Part shown: positions 46,820 through 59,700 of the stretch, one piece after another | Layout: every line of letters begins with the position of its first letter | How positions within the stretch are numbered: position 1 is the first letter of the stretch | NCBI GenBank assembly: GCA_904063045.1 | Contig: CAJFCJ010000002.1 | Coordinates: 3,591,891-3,655,890 of the forward strand | Source of the DNA: Dimorphilus gyrociliatus | Lineage: Eukaryota > Annelida > Polychaeta > Dinophilidae | Direction: 5' to 3' | DNA length: 64,000 nt | Notes under the pieces: model-generated | The model's input: the letters and a program-made list of their open reading frames with translations, nothing else | Databases searched by the model: none | Told to the model about the DNA's origin: nothing | Program-made: the position numbers and the translations under genes

Positions 46820-48081
46820 TTATAGGGCTTGACTCATGTGCAGAGGACTAATCATTAATTCAAATATTGCATCTTTCAAGTTTGCTCCCCTCAAATTTGC
46901 CTCCTGAAGATCACATCCAGATAGATCGCAAGACTCCAAATCAGCTCCGGCTAATACTGCACCTCTTAAATCACAATTTCTTAAATCGGCTTTTTTTAAT
47001 TTAGCTACTCGCAGGTTTGCGCCAGCCAATGAACTTCCCGAAAGATTTACTCCTTTCAAATTGGCTCCTTCTAAGTTGGTTCTCTGGCCATTCGGTTCTT
47101 CTAGGTTACAACCCCGCATACATGCTCCTTCCAAATTAATACATAGCATTCGGGCCCCCATAAGTGCAGCTCCATCCAGTTGGGCACCTGATAAATTAGC
47201 TCTTTCCATATCACAAAATGCAAAATTTGCTCCTTCTAGATTTGAATTTTTCAAATTAGCGTAACGGAAATTAATTCTTTTTAAGTCTAATCTGGATAAG
47301 TCACATCCTTCAAAGTTCATGCCTTGACAGCGTAGTTCCACATTTGATTGCGTAGCAAGAAGTCTCTTACAGAAGAGTTCTCTGGTAATTTGAAATTCAG
47401 TTTTCCTTTCCTCTTGAACTTTCTTTTCTAAAATCTCAACTAAACTAACAATATTATAGAATCTTGCTTCCTCTAGAACACCTTCGATGGAAAGGCCATC
47501 ATCAAAAATTAACTGACCGTGTCTCAAGTAATTAAGAATTGGTTCAAAGTACTTTGGACTCCTATCAATGAGAAAAGCATTGCTATCGTCAGTTGTACTT
47601 TTCCACGTAAATGGCCTATCATGTTGAAACATACAGCCAAACATTGATTCCGGTTCGCGAGATGCTAATGTTGTCCTAGTAGTCATGAATTTAACTCCAC
47701 CCACATTAAGAGTTATCCAGTCATTGTCCGCTTTTGTAGTTTCTTGAAGATTTGAGAGTTTATCCTCCTTGTTGTTAATTTCAACTTCAACAATATCATT
47801 GTCTCTAATTAATTCTATCGAATCAATTAAACCTCCACTTTCAGTATATAATGAATCTACTTTCAGACTTAGCTTTTTTGTTAACACCTGAGTTAATTCT
47901 GCCAAAGTACTAGGGACAAAAAGGCAAATACCTCTTTTTTCTCCTCTTTTTCTTGCAGTAATTCGTTTTTTTGTTGGTTTTTCACCTACAAATGTAAATA
48001 GAGAAAATTATTCAGATATTTCCTAAAATATTATTTATTAATGGTCGAATATTAAATGACTTGAATCTCACCTGAAAACAT
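46820..48081 (-). CDS. KCTD9: KCTD9-like BTB and pentapeptide-repeat protein
   Basis: Predicted substrate adaptor for a Cullin-3 ubiquitin ligase. Two exons, 48081-48072 (ATG plus seven bases) and 47985-46820, join in phase 1 to give 391 residues, almost the vertebrate length (389). Domains: an N-terminal KHA-like segment (about 20-75, ending GGLIDSIELIRDNDIVEV); a BTB/T1 domain (about 90-190, beginning WITLNVGGVKFMTTRTTL and containing FLIDRSPKYFEPILNYLRHG); and pentapeptide repeats (about 225-375) built on A(N/D)LxG units that form a right-handed beta-helix. The ending SPLHMSQAL is close to the vertebrate TPLHMSQS. Starting at the internal Met at 47905 would remove the first part of the KHA domain, so the spliced start is preferred. 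It is divergent from NUDCD2. Confidence 0.92.
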
Positions 48082-48297
48082 TCTTTATAATATATTTTTT
48101 GAATTATATTTTATATGTATATATAAATATATATATTATTAGTAATCAATGTTGTAATATTTAAGGAACCATTATCGAATTTTTCTCAAATACCAGTTTT
48201 CGCTAAAAACAATTTTAGAATGTTTTGTCGATATTACTCAAAATCTATTCCTAGATTGAGTGAAACTTTTGCGGTGTCCACTCTTTTAGCGGCAGAA
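48082..48297. promoter_or_regulatory. Compact divergent promoter region, KCTD9 / NUDCD2
   Basis: Only 216 bases separate the two start codons, so both genes must be transcribed from this segment. It contains ATATATA stretches (about 48105-48140) but no clear CpG cluster or named motif. Part of it (48220-48297) is open in frame with NUDCD2. Confidence 0.5.
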
Positions 48298-48966
48298 ATG
48301 TCACATTTTGATGAAAGAAGCGGGATTGTGTCTGTAGAAACACCATGGGGGAAATGGTGGCAGACTATCAGTGAAATATATATTGAAGTCAATGTGAAAG
48401 AAGGTACTAGAGGTAAAGATGTCAATGTTGAGTTCAAACCATCAACACTACGCGTTGATGTTTGTGGAGAGACAGTAATTAAAGTAAGAAATTAACAGAC
48501 TTTAAAGCTGATTTGATAAATAAAAACGTTCTTTAAAAATTCACGACTCAATAGGGGGACTTATTTAGTATTATAAAACCAGATGACAGCATATGGACAA
48601 TTGGTAAGAGGATTTAAGTAAACGTTCAGTCAATATTTCATTAAAAATACATAATGTTTAGAGGATAAGAAGATGATTAGAATCTGTTTGTGTAAAGGAC
48701 GCGAAGTAGCTGCTAATCTATGGAAAAGTTTATTAAAGAACCAATACGAAGCGAACATTCTAGAACAAGATAATATGCAAAAAAAATTAACATTGCAACG
48801 ATATCAATTAGAAGTATATAAAATACTTTTTCTATTATTTCATTTATTCAACCCTTTAACTAATTCATTTCTCTGCACCCAGAATCCAGGTTTTGATTTT
48901 AGTTCTGCAGATATATCTGGAAATTATCAAGAAGGTGGACCTCAGTTACCAAGTTATAACGACTAA
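48298..48966 (+). CDS. NUDCD2: NudC domain-containing protein 2
   Basis: Small CS-domain (p23/alpha-crystallin-like) co-chaperone. The vertebrate protein stabilises LIS1 with Hsp90 in the dynein pathway. Exons 48298-48483, 48555-48603, 48662-48813 and 48883-48966 join in phases 0, 1 and 0 to give 156 residues (human 157). MSHFDERSGIVSVETPWGKW aligns with the vertebrate start. EIYIEVNV, GTRGKDVNVEF and GETVIKGDLFS form the beta-sandwich, and IWTIEDKKMIRI follows. The C-terminal helix (QKKLTLQRYQLE) and the ending NPGFDFSSADISGNYQEGGP are nearly invariant in the family. The ATG at 48298 matches the family start; the frame stays open upstream to another ATG at 48220, which would add 26 residues. 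Confidence 0.92.
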
Positions 48967-51900
48967 ACAAAATTTTGTCCTTTGATATGATATTAATTTA
49001 TCTATGTATCTTGGAAGAAGCTCTCTTATAAATCAATTAGTATACACTTTATAAATTCTTTTTAATATAAAGCGTATAGTTATTAATTAACCTAAACAGT
49101 AAATATTTTGATGTTTTTCAATTATTTTATCACTCTGAAAGGTAAAAGTTTGATACTAATATTTCTTTTACTTAAGAACTTTATGAAATTGTTTTGGCAG
49201 GTGAATCTGGAAAATAAATGATCGCCTTGTCAAATTAAAGTTTATATATGTCATCCATTAATTACAAATTCAAATGAATAATATTCAAAGAAGAAATAGC
49301 TTAAACAGATAATTTTTTTCATTTATATCATAAATATAAGTACAAAACGAATAATAGACGCTGTTCTCATTTTAAGAAAGAACTACAGTGCTTATACCTA
49401 TATTTATACCTAATCTTTCTTCCTACCTTTTCTTGCTATTTCCTTTTTTTTTCTTTTTCCATTTGGGATTAGCTGTCACTTTTTATGTGTAAAATTTTCT
49501 TTCTTTCCACTTTTTCTGTGTTTCTTTTTAATTTGTTAACCTCAGCTTTCAGCACCGTATATCTTTTTTCCAAGTTTGGAATATTTCAAGACTTTTATTC
49601 ATAGATTATTGATAAATTCTTGAGTATATAAAATATATACAAAAAAAAGAGTGAAACTTTATACTTAACAAAAAGAGAGACGAGAAAGAGATAAATGTGT
49701 TAAGTTTTTTTTTTCCTTTACTTTAAAAAAAGAGACAGACTACTTCCTTCATCTTTTGTTTTTTTTTCCTATGGGAATTTAGTTGGTGTATTTATTTAAA
49801 TACTTTATTGGTATATATTATCAAAACAGTTTCTAGTTGATTTTAATGATTTTTGCAGATATCTAATACAATCTATTTAGAAAAAATTGGTTAAAGTTTA
49901 AACGAAACCTAAAGGAATTGAAGGAAAAAAATAAAAAATTTATCTCAATGGCTGCATACTCTTTTAGCTTTAAAGAATTCATTGATGTTTATTGCTCTCT
50001 TTTGAAGTTTTAATACTTATTTGGACCATTCTATTAGAAGTACTACCTTAATTAAAAGTACTCGTCTTAGTAGATATGACCCAACTGCTACTAATTTCTA
50101 TAAAATGAGCCTTTAAATTTCTAAGTGAAAATAGCCCGAAGATATGACCCCCGATGCCCAAGGGAACACCAGAATGGCACTGAACATAGTTGAACTCACT
50201 TTCAAGTGGTTTTTTTAGATCGATTGAAAAACCGTCGACCTGTTTACAAAAATCTTTTTTTGTAGATGAAAAGAAAGAGATTCTTTGTTTTTTAAGTATT
50301 ATATGGAACTCAGTTTCTTTCAACTTTCACAAAAAACTGAAGATTTCTTTAAATTATTTGATTTGATATACTCTAAAATAAAGAGGAAATATAAATATTC
50401 GACAGTGTCCTCATATAACAATGTAAGTATTTGTGAGAATTTTTGTAATCCATTAAGATTGGTGAGTGTAATACAAATAAACAATGACTTTATTGTATTT
50501 TTAACGGTCTTTTTAAATGTTTTACGACAGCCGTTAGTTAATTACCATCTCCATTAACCCCTCATTTTTATCTTTACAACGTTTGATTTTCGTAGTAGAC
50601 CCCCCTCATATTGAGAGCAGCTATGCAATTTATCTACTTTATCGCAGACTTAGCATCTTATAGAGATAAGGCATCTTTTACTAATTTACGAATTAATGAC
50701 CGTGAATAGTTAATAGACAATAATAGACAATTCTTGGGGAATAATTCATTAAAATAACTAATTAAATTACCCTTTTTATCTTGGATCATAAACTTTCCTG
50801 TCCATTGCGAATTCTTTCTGTGTGTGTGTCTCTCTCTCCCTCTAGCTCTATCTCTCTCTTTCTCTGTCTATATCTATATACCTTTAGTCTCTATATTCTC
50901 TAAGAAATGCCGAAAAAGAGAAAACAACCCCACAGTTTAACGCAATTAAATAAATGTACTAATAAATTACACAGTAATTATTCTTATTAATATTCCACAA
51001 GAGAATTGCAATAAGTATAACTGATTTGTATTCTGATTGATTTATTCTTTCTGAATCGTACATTGAATCTTTACATTAACAGTTTTTACCAGATTAAAAA
51101 AATTTATTTGTTACCACAACAACGGAAGTTTGAGTGTTGGGGCTTTTAGTAGCGTCCGTTGCTAATGGATAATACTTATATAGAGATGCAACCGTTTTTA
51201 TGTATACCGCTGATTTAAAATCAATGGAATGCACAAAAAAGCATGCCTTATTTGTTGATTAGTAAATGTTTTTTATCTTATTGAGTGGAATAAGGTAATG
51301 GGAAAAGGAGATTAAAAAATCCATGATGGGAGAGAAACGTTAGAACTGTCTTTTATTTCGTACGTATTATATTCTACCTTGGAAAACTCCTTGAATCAAG
51401 GCTACTTCCGTCGGTTTCTCACTCGAGTTTGAAAGAAAATGCTAAGGGAAGTAAAGTAAGATAGATGTCGCTTCTAGAACATTTTTTTAGCTTGTCGCTA
51501 GACGTCTCAGTGGTATAAACAGGGAAAGTTTCGCATAGACGGCCACCCATATAAATCTTTATCTTTCATCGTAACAACAAAAGCGCTTCATTCTTATTGA
51601 AACCTAGCCGAGTGAATTCAATTATATCAATCGTATCCGTCAAAATGTGATAAATTATACATCGAACGCCATGCGTACATATATTTTAGCATTGAGCTTA
51701 CCCACACCCGACATTGATGGGGCTAAAGGTCATTTATCCATAAAACCCATAGAGCTGACATGCACCTATCATTTTCCTATATTTTCGAATAATGAAATTC
51801 GACATGGTTTCTTTGATGTCCCCAATATATAGAATATATCATTATAAATTGGCTTATTGGTCCGATATATTAGAGCATTGCCATACAACTCTGAAGAAAC

Positions 51901-52369
51901 ACTTTAGCTATATCAGATAGACGCTATATTCTCCAGATGTATAAATATAATATTATATAATATGTCGACTATTATGGGTCATTAGAAATAATCGGTAGAC
52001 AATTTATCTACCGCATGTATATATTTCAGTACGTAAAATAAAAGTAAAGCCATCTGGAATACGTAACTATACTAAACAACTGGAAACGATATTTATACGA
52101 AATGTCGTTATTGCCTGTCTGGAATGATTATACACTTAAGGTGTATGTAAATTTTTATCTACGGCTCAATCTGCCTACCTTTCATCTTTACAGCTTGCAC
52201 AAAATTCTCCCGTAAAAAAAACCAATTCTTTAGAATTATTTAAGCTATTTCTATAAGACACAATAGTCCCTCATGTCCCGAAAAAAGAGGAAAGCGGTTG
52301 AGAAAGAATTGAATGATTGATGGTAAAACGAAATAAAAGGAAAAAGTAAAACGCGTAAGTAAGGTAGGA

Positions 52370-52520
52370 TGGGAGCCAGGGGGACGAAAAGGGGGAGGGC
52401 AAAAGTAGGTGGTATAGAAAAACGCGCGTGCGAAAAAAAGTAAAAGGGGCGGGAATGCATAGCTATGTAAACAAACTCTTGCCAATTCGTTCCGGTTTAT
52501 CATCTGAGCTGACAAACTTC
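52370..52520. promoter_or_regulatory. G-rich candidate regulatory element
   Basis: A G-rich/purine-rich block with ACGCGCGTGCG, a GGGGCGGG box (52446-52453, Sp1/KLF type) and TGTAAACA (52466-52473, forkhead consensus) within about 100 bases. It stands out from the AT-rich background. Enhancer or distant-promoter function is an inference. Confidence 0.3.
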
Positions 52521-55500
52521 TAGATGAGTCTGCTAAGTTCTGTTTTATAGCTTTACGAAAATTGCAGCTGCTTTTGTACCGCATCTGCTTCCATTAGTCT
52601 GTTATATAGCCTTTTTGGATTCTTTGATAAACTGTTTTCGTATGGCGTTTGCCTATAAATCTAGAGGCGCTGCGAGAAATTACGACTTTAATAGCTTTTG
52701 GCCGAATTGTAAGGTTTCGGGTGTCTTTGAGGGGATTTTGAGATATTTTTATAACAGATATTGCTAATTATAGGGTTTCGCGTGACTTTTTTGAAAGATA
52801 CGAGAGTTTAATCCCTTTTGTAAAAGTATCTCATTTTCTCATTGAAAATAAACTTATTATCTTGGAAAGATCTAGTAAATTTTTTCCCCTTCATTCCTCA
52901 TTGTTTGTAAAATCTACCAAACTCACATTAAAAGATAATTAATTTCTATCCAACCGATATATAATATAATCCACAAACAAACAACTCATCTTTTACAATC
53001 TTTTGTTCATTTATCATTTTCTCAAAGTAGATGGTTATATAAATATATGGATATAGTAGGATAGATAGACAGAATAGAATTATATTAATAACATAATTAT
53101 TCATATTCCTATTAGAAAAGTTTCAATAAATTCTTTTATGCAATTCATTAATTTTCTTTATTAAAAACAGAGAACGAATTAAATCGACTTGCTAGAAAGG
53201 AAACCGTTGGAATCATCATGCAGTTTGTTTATATTTATATAGCCCCTGTAATGATATACTGAACTTTATGTTTATATTCTATCTTGATAATTTATCGGGT
53301 AATTACAAGTTTTTGTTTATATGAAGGCGTTTACTACAAAATACTATTGCTTTGTTTAAAAAAAACGTATATTTTACAATGTTTCCTGTATTTTACTTTA
53401 AACAAAGATATACAATATTGTTTATCTTTAGTATACGTATTATTTTATTCTTAGGGAAATCTTTTCCGCCACTGCTAATGACTACAAGAAATTAATGATC
53501 AATTTCTCAGAGAGTTTCCTTTTCTTCTTGATCTCTTTCCCTAGTTTTCTTTCTCAGCGTTTTTCTCTTCTAGTTTGTTTAGTTTCAATAAGAGTTTAGT
53601 GGTTGTATTCATATTTATTTATTCTCTCTTTCATTTTTTTTTACAAAACTTGTCAATTTTTATTTAAGAGGAGAAGTTTTGGTATCTCTGGTATGAAAAT
53701 AAAGTGAATTATAACCGGCAGAAGTTTCCAATTCAGAAATCTGATAGTTTATTATATTAAATTGGCTACTTGGATTTTCTAAAATCATTTTTCTTCCTTA
53801 CCCTTCATCTCTTCTTACTCGTCTTTCTTTTCGCGCTCAATTCTTTTAAGCTTGAATTAAAATAGGCCTAGTTTAATGGTACCTCATTTTGCTTGCGTGC
53901 CAGAGACAATTTTGTACCTATCTTGTCTTTATTCTTTCTTATCCTTTTTCTACAATACTCTCCCTGTCTTCTATTCTTTTTGTCTCTATCTTCTTTATTT
54001 TTTTAATCTACCGAACAGAAATAATTTCCCTCCTTTCAACAAAAATAGTATTTTTCTTCTTGCGCAAACATTTTACATGTTTTTACATTTCAACATATGT
54101 TCTTGACGCGGCACCTGTTTTTTTCAGACCCTAACAAGTCAACATCAATAGTTGCGAGTTAAATTTAAATGGTCGTTCTTCTCATTTTACTAAACAAATT
54201 CTTATTTTCTTTCCAATCACTTGTTCTGTCATTAATTATCCTTAAAAGAAATTTCACGGATATGGAAAACAATTTATTTCCAAGGGATAGAGAAAAAGAA
54301 AGATTTCATCACGTGATGATCGGGTCATGTGACGCATTGTCAAGCAGCCGTCTCACATTTATCTAGATATTGAATTACCCTGCCAAGTCTAACCTATAGC
54401 CAGGCTTTGCGATAACGTATTTAGAAAAAAAGAATGCACTGAAAAAAGAATTAAAGGAAACTTTTCTTCTTTTTTTCAGACATGTGCAGTTGGAGCCTTT
54501 CGAAGCCGTTCTTGCCATAGCCATTACCGAATCCAAAAGAGTTCTAGGTTAATAGGTCCTGCAGCCTCAAAGGCAAATGCAATCGAGTCACTTTACTCAG
54601 AGATAAAAGAGGAGTTGGAATATTATTATGTATATAGGATTAGTTTAATCCCCATTCGTATCGACTAGAGTTAGATACGAAGTCGGGTCCAATCTTCTTT
54701 AACGTATTTTGATTCTTTACTATTGCCTATTTTGCCTGAAATCCCCGCTAAAACTCAACAATTAACGGATTTGAAGAAAAAATAAAGTACATCTTTTTCA
54801 TGTCTATCAATGCTATAAAAAAGAATTTTACTGCAAGTTGAGAATATAGCACTCCTTTTATTTTAACGCTTTTTCCTCTTCTCAAAAAGCTGCCTTTTTT
54901 CCCTCCATCAAACTTGGAAAAAAAGCTCAAATGATTTATGGCCCAAAACTTTGCTTGAATAAACGAACTTTTGGTGATTAGATAAGTCGGTTTAAAAACT
55001 GTTGCAAATGGATGTTTAGTGGTTAGAAACTCATTAGGACGAAAAGTAGATTGACGGTAGCGAATGATTAGAGGGAGGTAAAATTGGACGGCGGAAAATT
55101 GGAAAAAAAATGAGCCAAAATGATATACGATCTAAGGGATTATCTCGATATCTTCCATTTGGTGAACATCGAGCCGTATAATATTCTTACAAACAAAAAA
55201 CATGCTACACAGGTAATAAACACAAGTATCCTCGAAAATCCTTCCCGATATGACCTTTTCATCCAGAGTAATGCATGTTAAAGGCCAAGGTCAGCCGGAA
55301 TTGGCAGGCAATACGTAAACAAAACTTTATCATGTAATCGGTTTGTATAGCATTTATTCGCCTTTCTACTTCCGCAGGTCAGATTGGCAGCCAGTTAACA
55401 CTTTTTCCAGTTGCCGCCTATCACTCCCTAACCCCCATCTTATAGCCTTTCTGCACCCTATTCTATCCAACCTAATAGGTTCATTAGTTAGAAAATTATA

Positions 55501-58500
55501 CCTGCATAATCTATTCAACGAGCCTTGACTTGTATAGGGGGTAAAAAGAGGAAAGTGGGAGTTATTGCACAATATACTCCAACAACAGGCCTATCATCTA
55601 GCAGTTGGTCTTATCAGAGTAAGATAAGGAATAACGGCCACGTAGTAAAGGATTAGCTGTTAGAGTCGAATTGCGTGATATTTAGCGAGATTTTCTGCTC
55701 GTCGGCGTTCTTTATTGTTTTGACCGAGATATGTAAATATAATAGTATAAAGAACATTTTGACTTTTGTCTACCCCGGTCTCCTTAAATTGCCTTTTATA
55801 AGAAGAAATCGTGAAACCATTCGTTCAAAATTTTCTTTCCTAGTCATAGAAAAAAGTTTTCCGAACTAACGCGAAATATAAATAAAGAGACTAATCCGTT
55901 CTTTGAGCAGTTGGAAACGTCCTTTATTGCTTCTGACCGCCGTTTATTCAAACGAAAATAGATATTCATTATGCAAGCTGGGCGAATACTTAATCCGTGA
56001 GGATTTCGATAACATTTTTGGATACTGGACAACTGCTATTTTTAAGGCAGAGTTTTTGATAAAACGGTTATAGAATTTTAATTCACCTTTACCCTTCCCT
56101 TCTTTATTAATCATCGAAGTTCTATGAGATATATTCTTATATATACTCTCTCTATATAGATCAATGCATATATATTTTGTACGGTAAAAATAGGTATGAA
56201 GGGCAACTTTCCCTTTAGGATTGGGTCGAGGGAAAGGGGAACAGATTTTTTAGATAAATAAATAAGGAGTCAAAAATGCCTCCGTTTCCTGGAGGAGAAT
56301 ATTAAATCTGAATTTTATTCCAGTTTTAAAAACTTCTCACACATACAGTCACTCCTATAGGAACGGGAAAGAAAGAAACATGTTGATTATGCGGTGATGC
56401 AAACTGTTAATCCACAAGGATTTCGAAAAGCGGATTTTCTAGTACCCCTTCGGATTCGCTTTTTTTTGTGTAAGGTGGGCCGTCGACTAGATAAATAAAC
56501 GACTAATCCAACTGCAAACTTGATCGTAGCCGTATCCGTGAGATTGCATGTGCTAAAAAAAAAATAAAGGGGATTGATAATAAGTTTATTGCAATCAGTT
56601 ACTTTTCTGTTTAGCCTACATTCTTAATTTAACATATAAAGACGGTTAATACGTTACCCACATTAATCATCGGATAGCGTGGCGAGTTGAATAAGGTCAC
56701 CGATCAACTAAGACGAACGAAACTATGAATAAGTGACTATGAATAGAGAGAATTCTAATGTTTCCCCTTTAAATATAACAAATGATATACCTTGATATAA
56801 ACATTGTAATAATTTAAAATTATAAGGTATTAACTGCTCATATAAGTAGGTGTGACTTAGACCAATCAACAAATATGTTCAATAAATATTAAGTAATCGC
56901 CCTGTGTGGTCTTTCGGATAAAATAAGATTCTTTTTCTTTATTTAAAGATTTGTAAAGGGATTCGATGAAATAAGATTATAAACTATAGTCGAAAAGTTA
57001 CATTCTGTTTTAATCCATTAATCTAATTTGTAGAAATCGTTTCTCTTTCCTTAATTGAATTCGGTAAGAAGGAAAGCATCTGCCGGAGGTAAATTGATCG
57101 TGTATAAGTAATAAAAAGTCCCTTTTTCTCCTCTAATCAGTCATCCGTGGATTTTGCTGGTTCTCTTTTTTGGTCACCTAATCAACGCAAAAGATGTATT
57201 GCAACAAGGTCAACCGTTATATATTGATAAATTATTTATGTTAAATCCAAATTATCCTCCGTAGCACCTTATTATGTTGAATTCACAGTCAAAACAGATT
57301 AATTGTTTGTAATCCGACAAGTTATTTTTGTAAATTTGAGAAGCGAAAACCTTGATTTTATTTTGATAACAAGACAATACCAATAATGTTGATCCTCTTG
57401 AAAAATCCGTTTGATTATAAACAAAGGAAGAAAGAAAGGAAGAAGTATTTCCGACTAAAACCATAGGAGCGTGTAAGGCGTGTCGCCACCTCTATAAATA
57501 TATTAGAAAAATCTGTCTGCAAAATTTAATCATATCCGGTCAGCCGAGGAAATTACAGTCGCCCAAAAAAAATATACACAAAGCATAGTAGATATCTAAA
57601 CATCAATCTAAAATGTTGCTATCAATGACTGCAAAAATGTAACTTACGCCTCCCCAAAGGCCTATACTGTTGATTATACGAAAAATTGCGTACCACATTA
57701 TGGGAGACGCCAGTAGAAGCGATAAACCATCTTAAAGATAAACCATTTCTCCTCTAGATTCAAAAATGTCATATAGAAGCATATAGATATAGCAAACTAC
57801 TTAGTATTTCGATTGTACATATAGTTATAAGCCTTCCGGAAACCCTCAAGGTGTATAATTAGGCTTATAAAAGTTTTATAAAAATTATATCCTGAATGAC
57901 ATTTTTTGCTTATTGCGTAAGACAAATACTAAAAGTAAAACATTAATTCAAGGCCTGTATATAATTAAAAATGTGTACGTAGCCAGTTCATATACGAATT
58001 GCAGTGGCTAAATATTGCAGTATATAGTACATAAAGTTTGTGTAAGAAATTAATTTGAACTTCATTCGTTCCTATAGGGTATACTTTCTATATGATTAAT
58101 CGGTGGCTTTTGTAGATGGAATTTTATATATAAACAAACCGATTCCTATGCGGAATACGCAAAGGGTCCAGAAACTCCCATGTAGTGCCCACAAGCGCTC
58201 AATGACATACCATAGACGAGTTATCCCGGAGCAGTTTCTAAATTAATAAACATTTACGGTGCACATTTATAGGTCATGGGATTGATCTAAGACGGATATG
58301 CATGATGAAAAAAGCGTCCCTTTTAGAGTAGAAAAGTTCCTAGCAAAACATTTCAACATTAACTGTAAAATTGTTTGAATTCCTATTCGGTCATAACTCT
58401 AACGGCTCTATTTCATTTTTTATACCGAGCACTTATTACACTTTGTCCATTAAAAAGCTTTTTATTCTTATATCCAAGATTATCAAAAGAGTATAATATT

Positions 58501-59149
58501 AATAATATTTTATTCTCATTTCGTACATTTTCATTCTATTTAACCTAATTTGAAATATTCAAATTTCCAACATCAAACAACAGTAAAACAATAAAGAGAA
58601 AGTTTTTTCCTTTTTTCTTTTTACAGTTAAAAGAACAAAAATGACGTATTTTAAAATTCTCTTTTTATCTTTAATATAACTTCGTTATGCTTTGTAAGCC
58701 AAAAAGTCCCTAAATGTTAACTATATAACACGTACAAATAACATTGGATCAACGGTTTACTCGGAAATCTATAGGCCTATATAACTAGTTTTTTTTGTTC
58801 CTCATTGCAAATTTTATTCTTTTCACCCTATCCCGCACTCACCCTTCCTCTTTTTTCTTTCATTTTCTAACAGAGTCTCTCTCTCTCTCTTTGTAACTGT
58901 CTCCCTGTATCTCTTTTAATGTCTTCTTGCTCTGTCGCTTTTATGAGAGCTTGAATAAATTTTCGTAAGATAGAATGGGAATGGGGAATAAATAGTTTTA
59001 GAGACGCCGTAAACAGGGGAAAAGAGAAATAAGAGAAGTCGCCATTTGACTAAATAAGGTAATAAAAGCTAAGACAATATTTGCCTAAGATGGTAATTTA
59101 TAACTAACGAGACATTCAGAGTGCATAAGTCGCAAGATGAAATAGCCTC

Positions 59150-59700
59150 TAGAGACGTGTAAAAGCCGATTAAAGAACCAAATAATTCAACCCCCAAAAC
59201 TTGACTGTCAGATCGTATGGCCGAAAAAACGCCAGATACAGGCGTCTCCCTTTGGGCCGTCTTCTAGTCGAACGTGCACATAAATCACGTGGCCACAGCA
59301 GAGCGACTAAAGGAGAACGATCGAAGCGGCGGAGAAATGACTGCAATTTGCGAGCGACGCCTCATAGAGACGCCCCGTGTTCCGTATTAGCTTGTGGCTT
59401 AGAACGCTTAATGAAAAAATGATGAGCTACTGACTGCCGAAAGTGACAGTGTTTTTCAGCGACCTCCTTTTTACTGCCTTTGAAGAGAAGAAAAATTGGT
59501 ACAGAGGGAAAGGGTTAGAACGAGTAAAAGAGAGAAAAAAGAGAGACGCCGTTTCTTTTTCACGCGTCGGCGGACGTTATTCATCAATCGTCGCTTTGTG
59601 CGGTGGATGATAGGGAATAATGGAAAAATGGTTGACCGGATTTGATTCGGTCGAGGATGATTTTACAGGGAGGCGCTATTCATGCAAGGCTTTTTAAAAA
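59150..59700. promoter_or_regulatory. CpG-rich candidate regulatory element
   Basis: The most GC- and CpG-rich half kilobase I noticed in the window. It includes an E-box (CACGTGG near 59289), a run of GCGGCGGAG-type sequence, ACGCGTCGGCGGACG and CATCAATC. The open frame inside it (59201-59422) begins with a non-ATG codon and is an Arg-rich by-product of CpG content. It could be a CpG-island-like promoter or 5' non-coding exon. Confidence 0.35.

Noticed and set aside
47061-47264. Plus-strand frame inside KCTD9
   Set aside because: Shadow of the pentapeptide-repeat coding strand; the periodic APSKL sequence mirrors A(N/D)LxG repeats.
50048-50323. 91-codon minus-strand open frame containing GVPLGIGGHIFGLFS
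   Set aside because: Looks mildly protein-like, but has no family match, no splice partners and no conserved neighbour that I can see; not strong enough to call.
52240-52584. Two overlapping minus-strand frames (114 and 69 codons)
   Set aside because: Both run through a G-rich regulatory-looking block; Pro/Phe-rich products come from base composition.
55343-55572. Opposite-strand open frames
   Set aside because: Overlapping frames on both strands in a GC-richer patch, no motif.
59201-59422. 73-codon Arg-rich frame
   Set aside because: Begins with TTG and reflects CpG-rich DNA; no basic-protein family resemblance.
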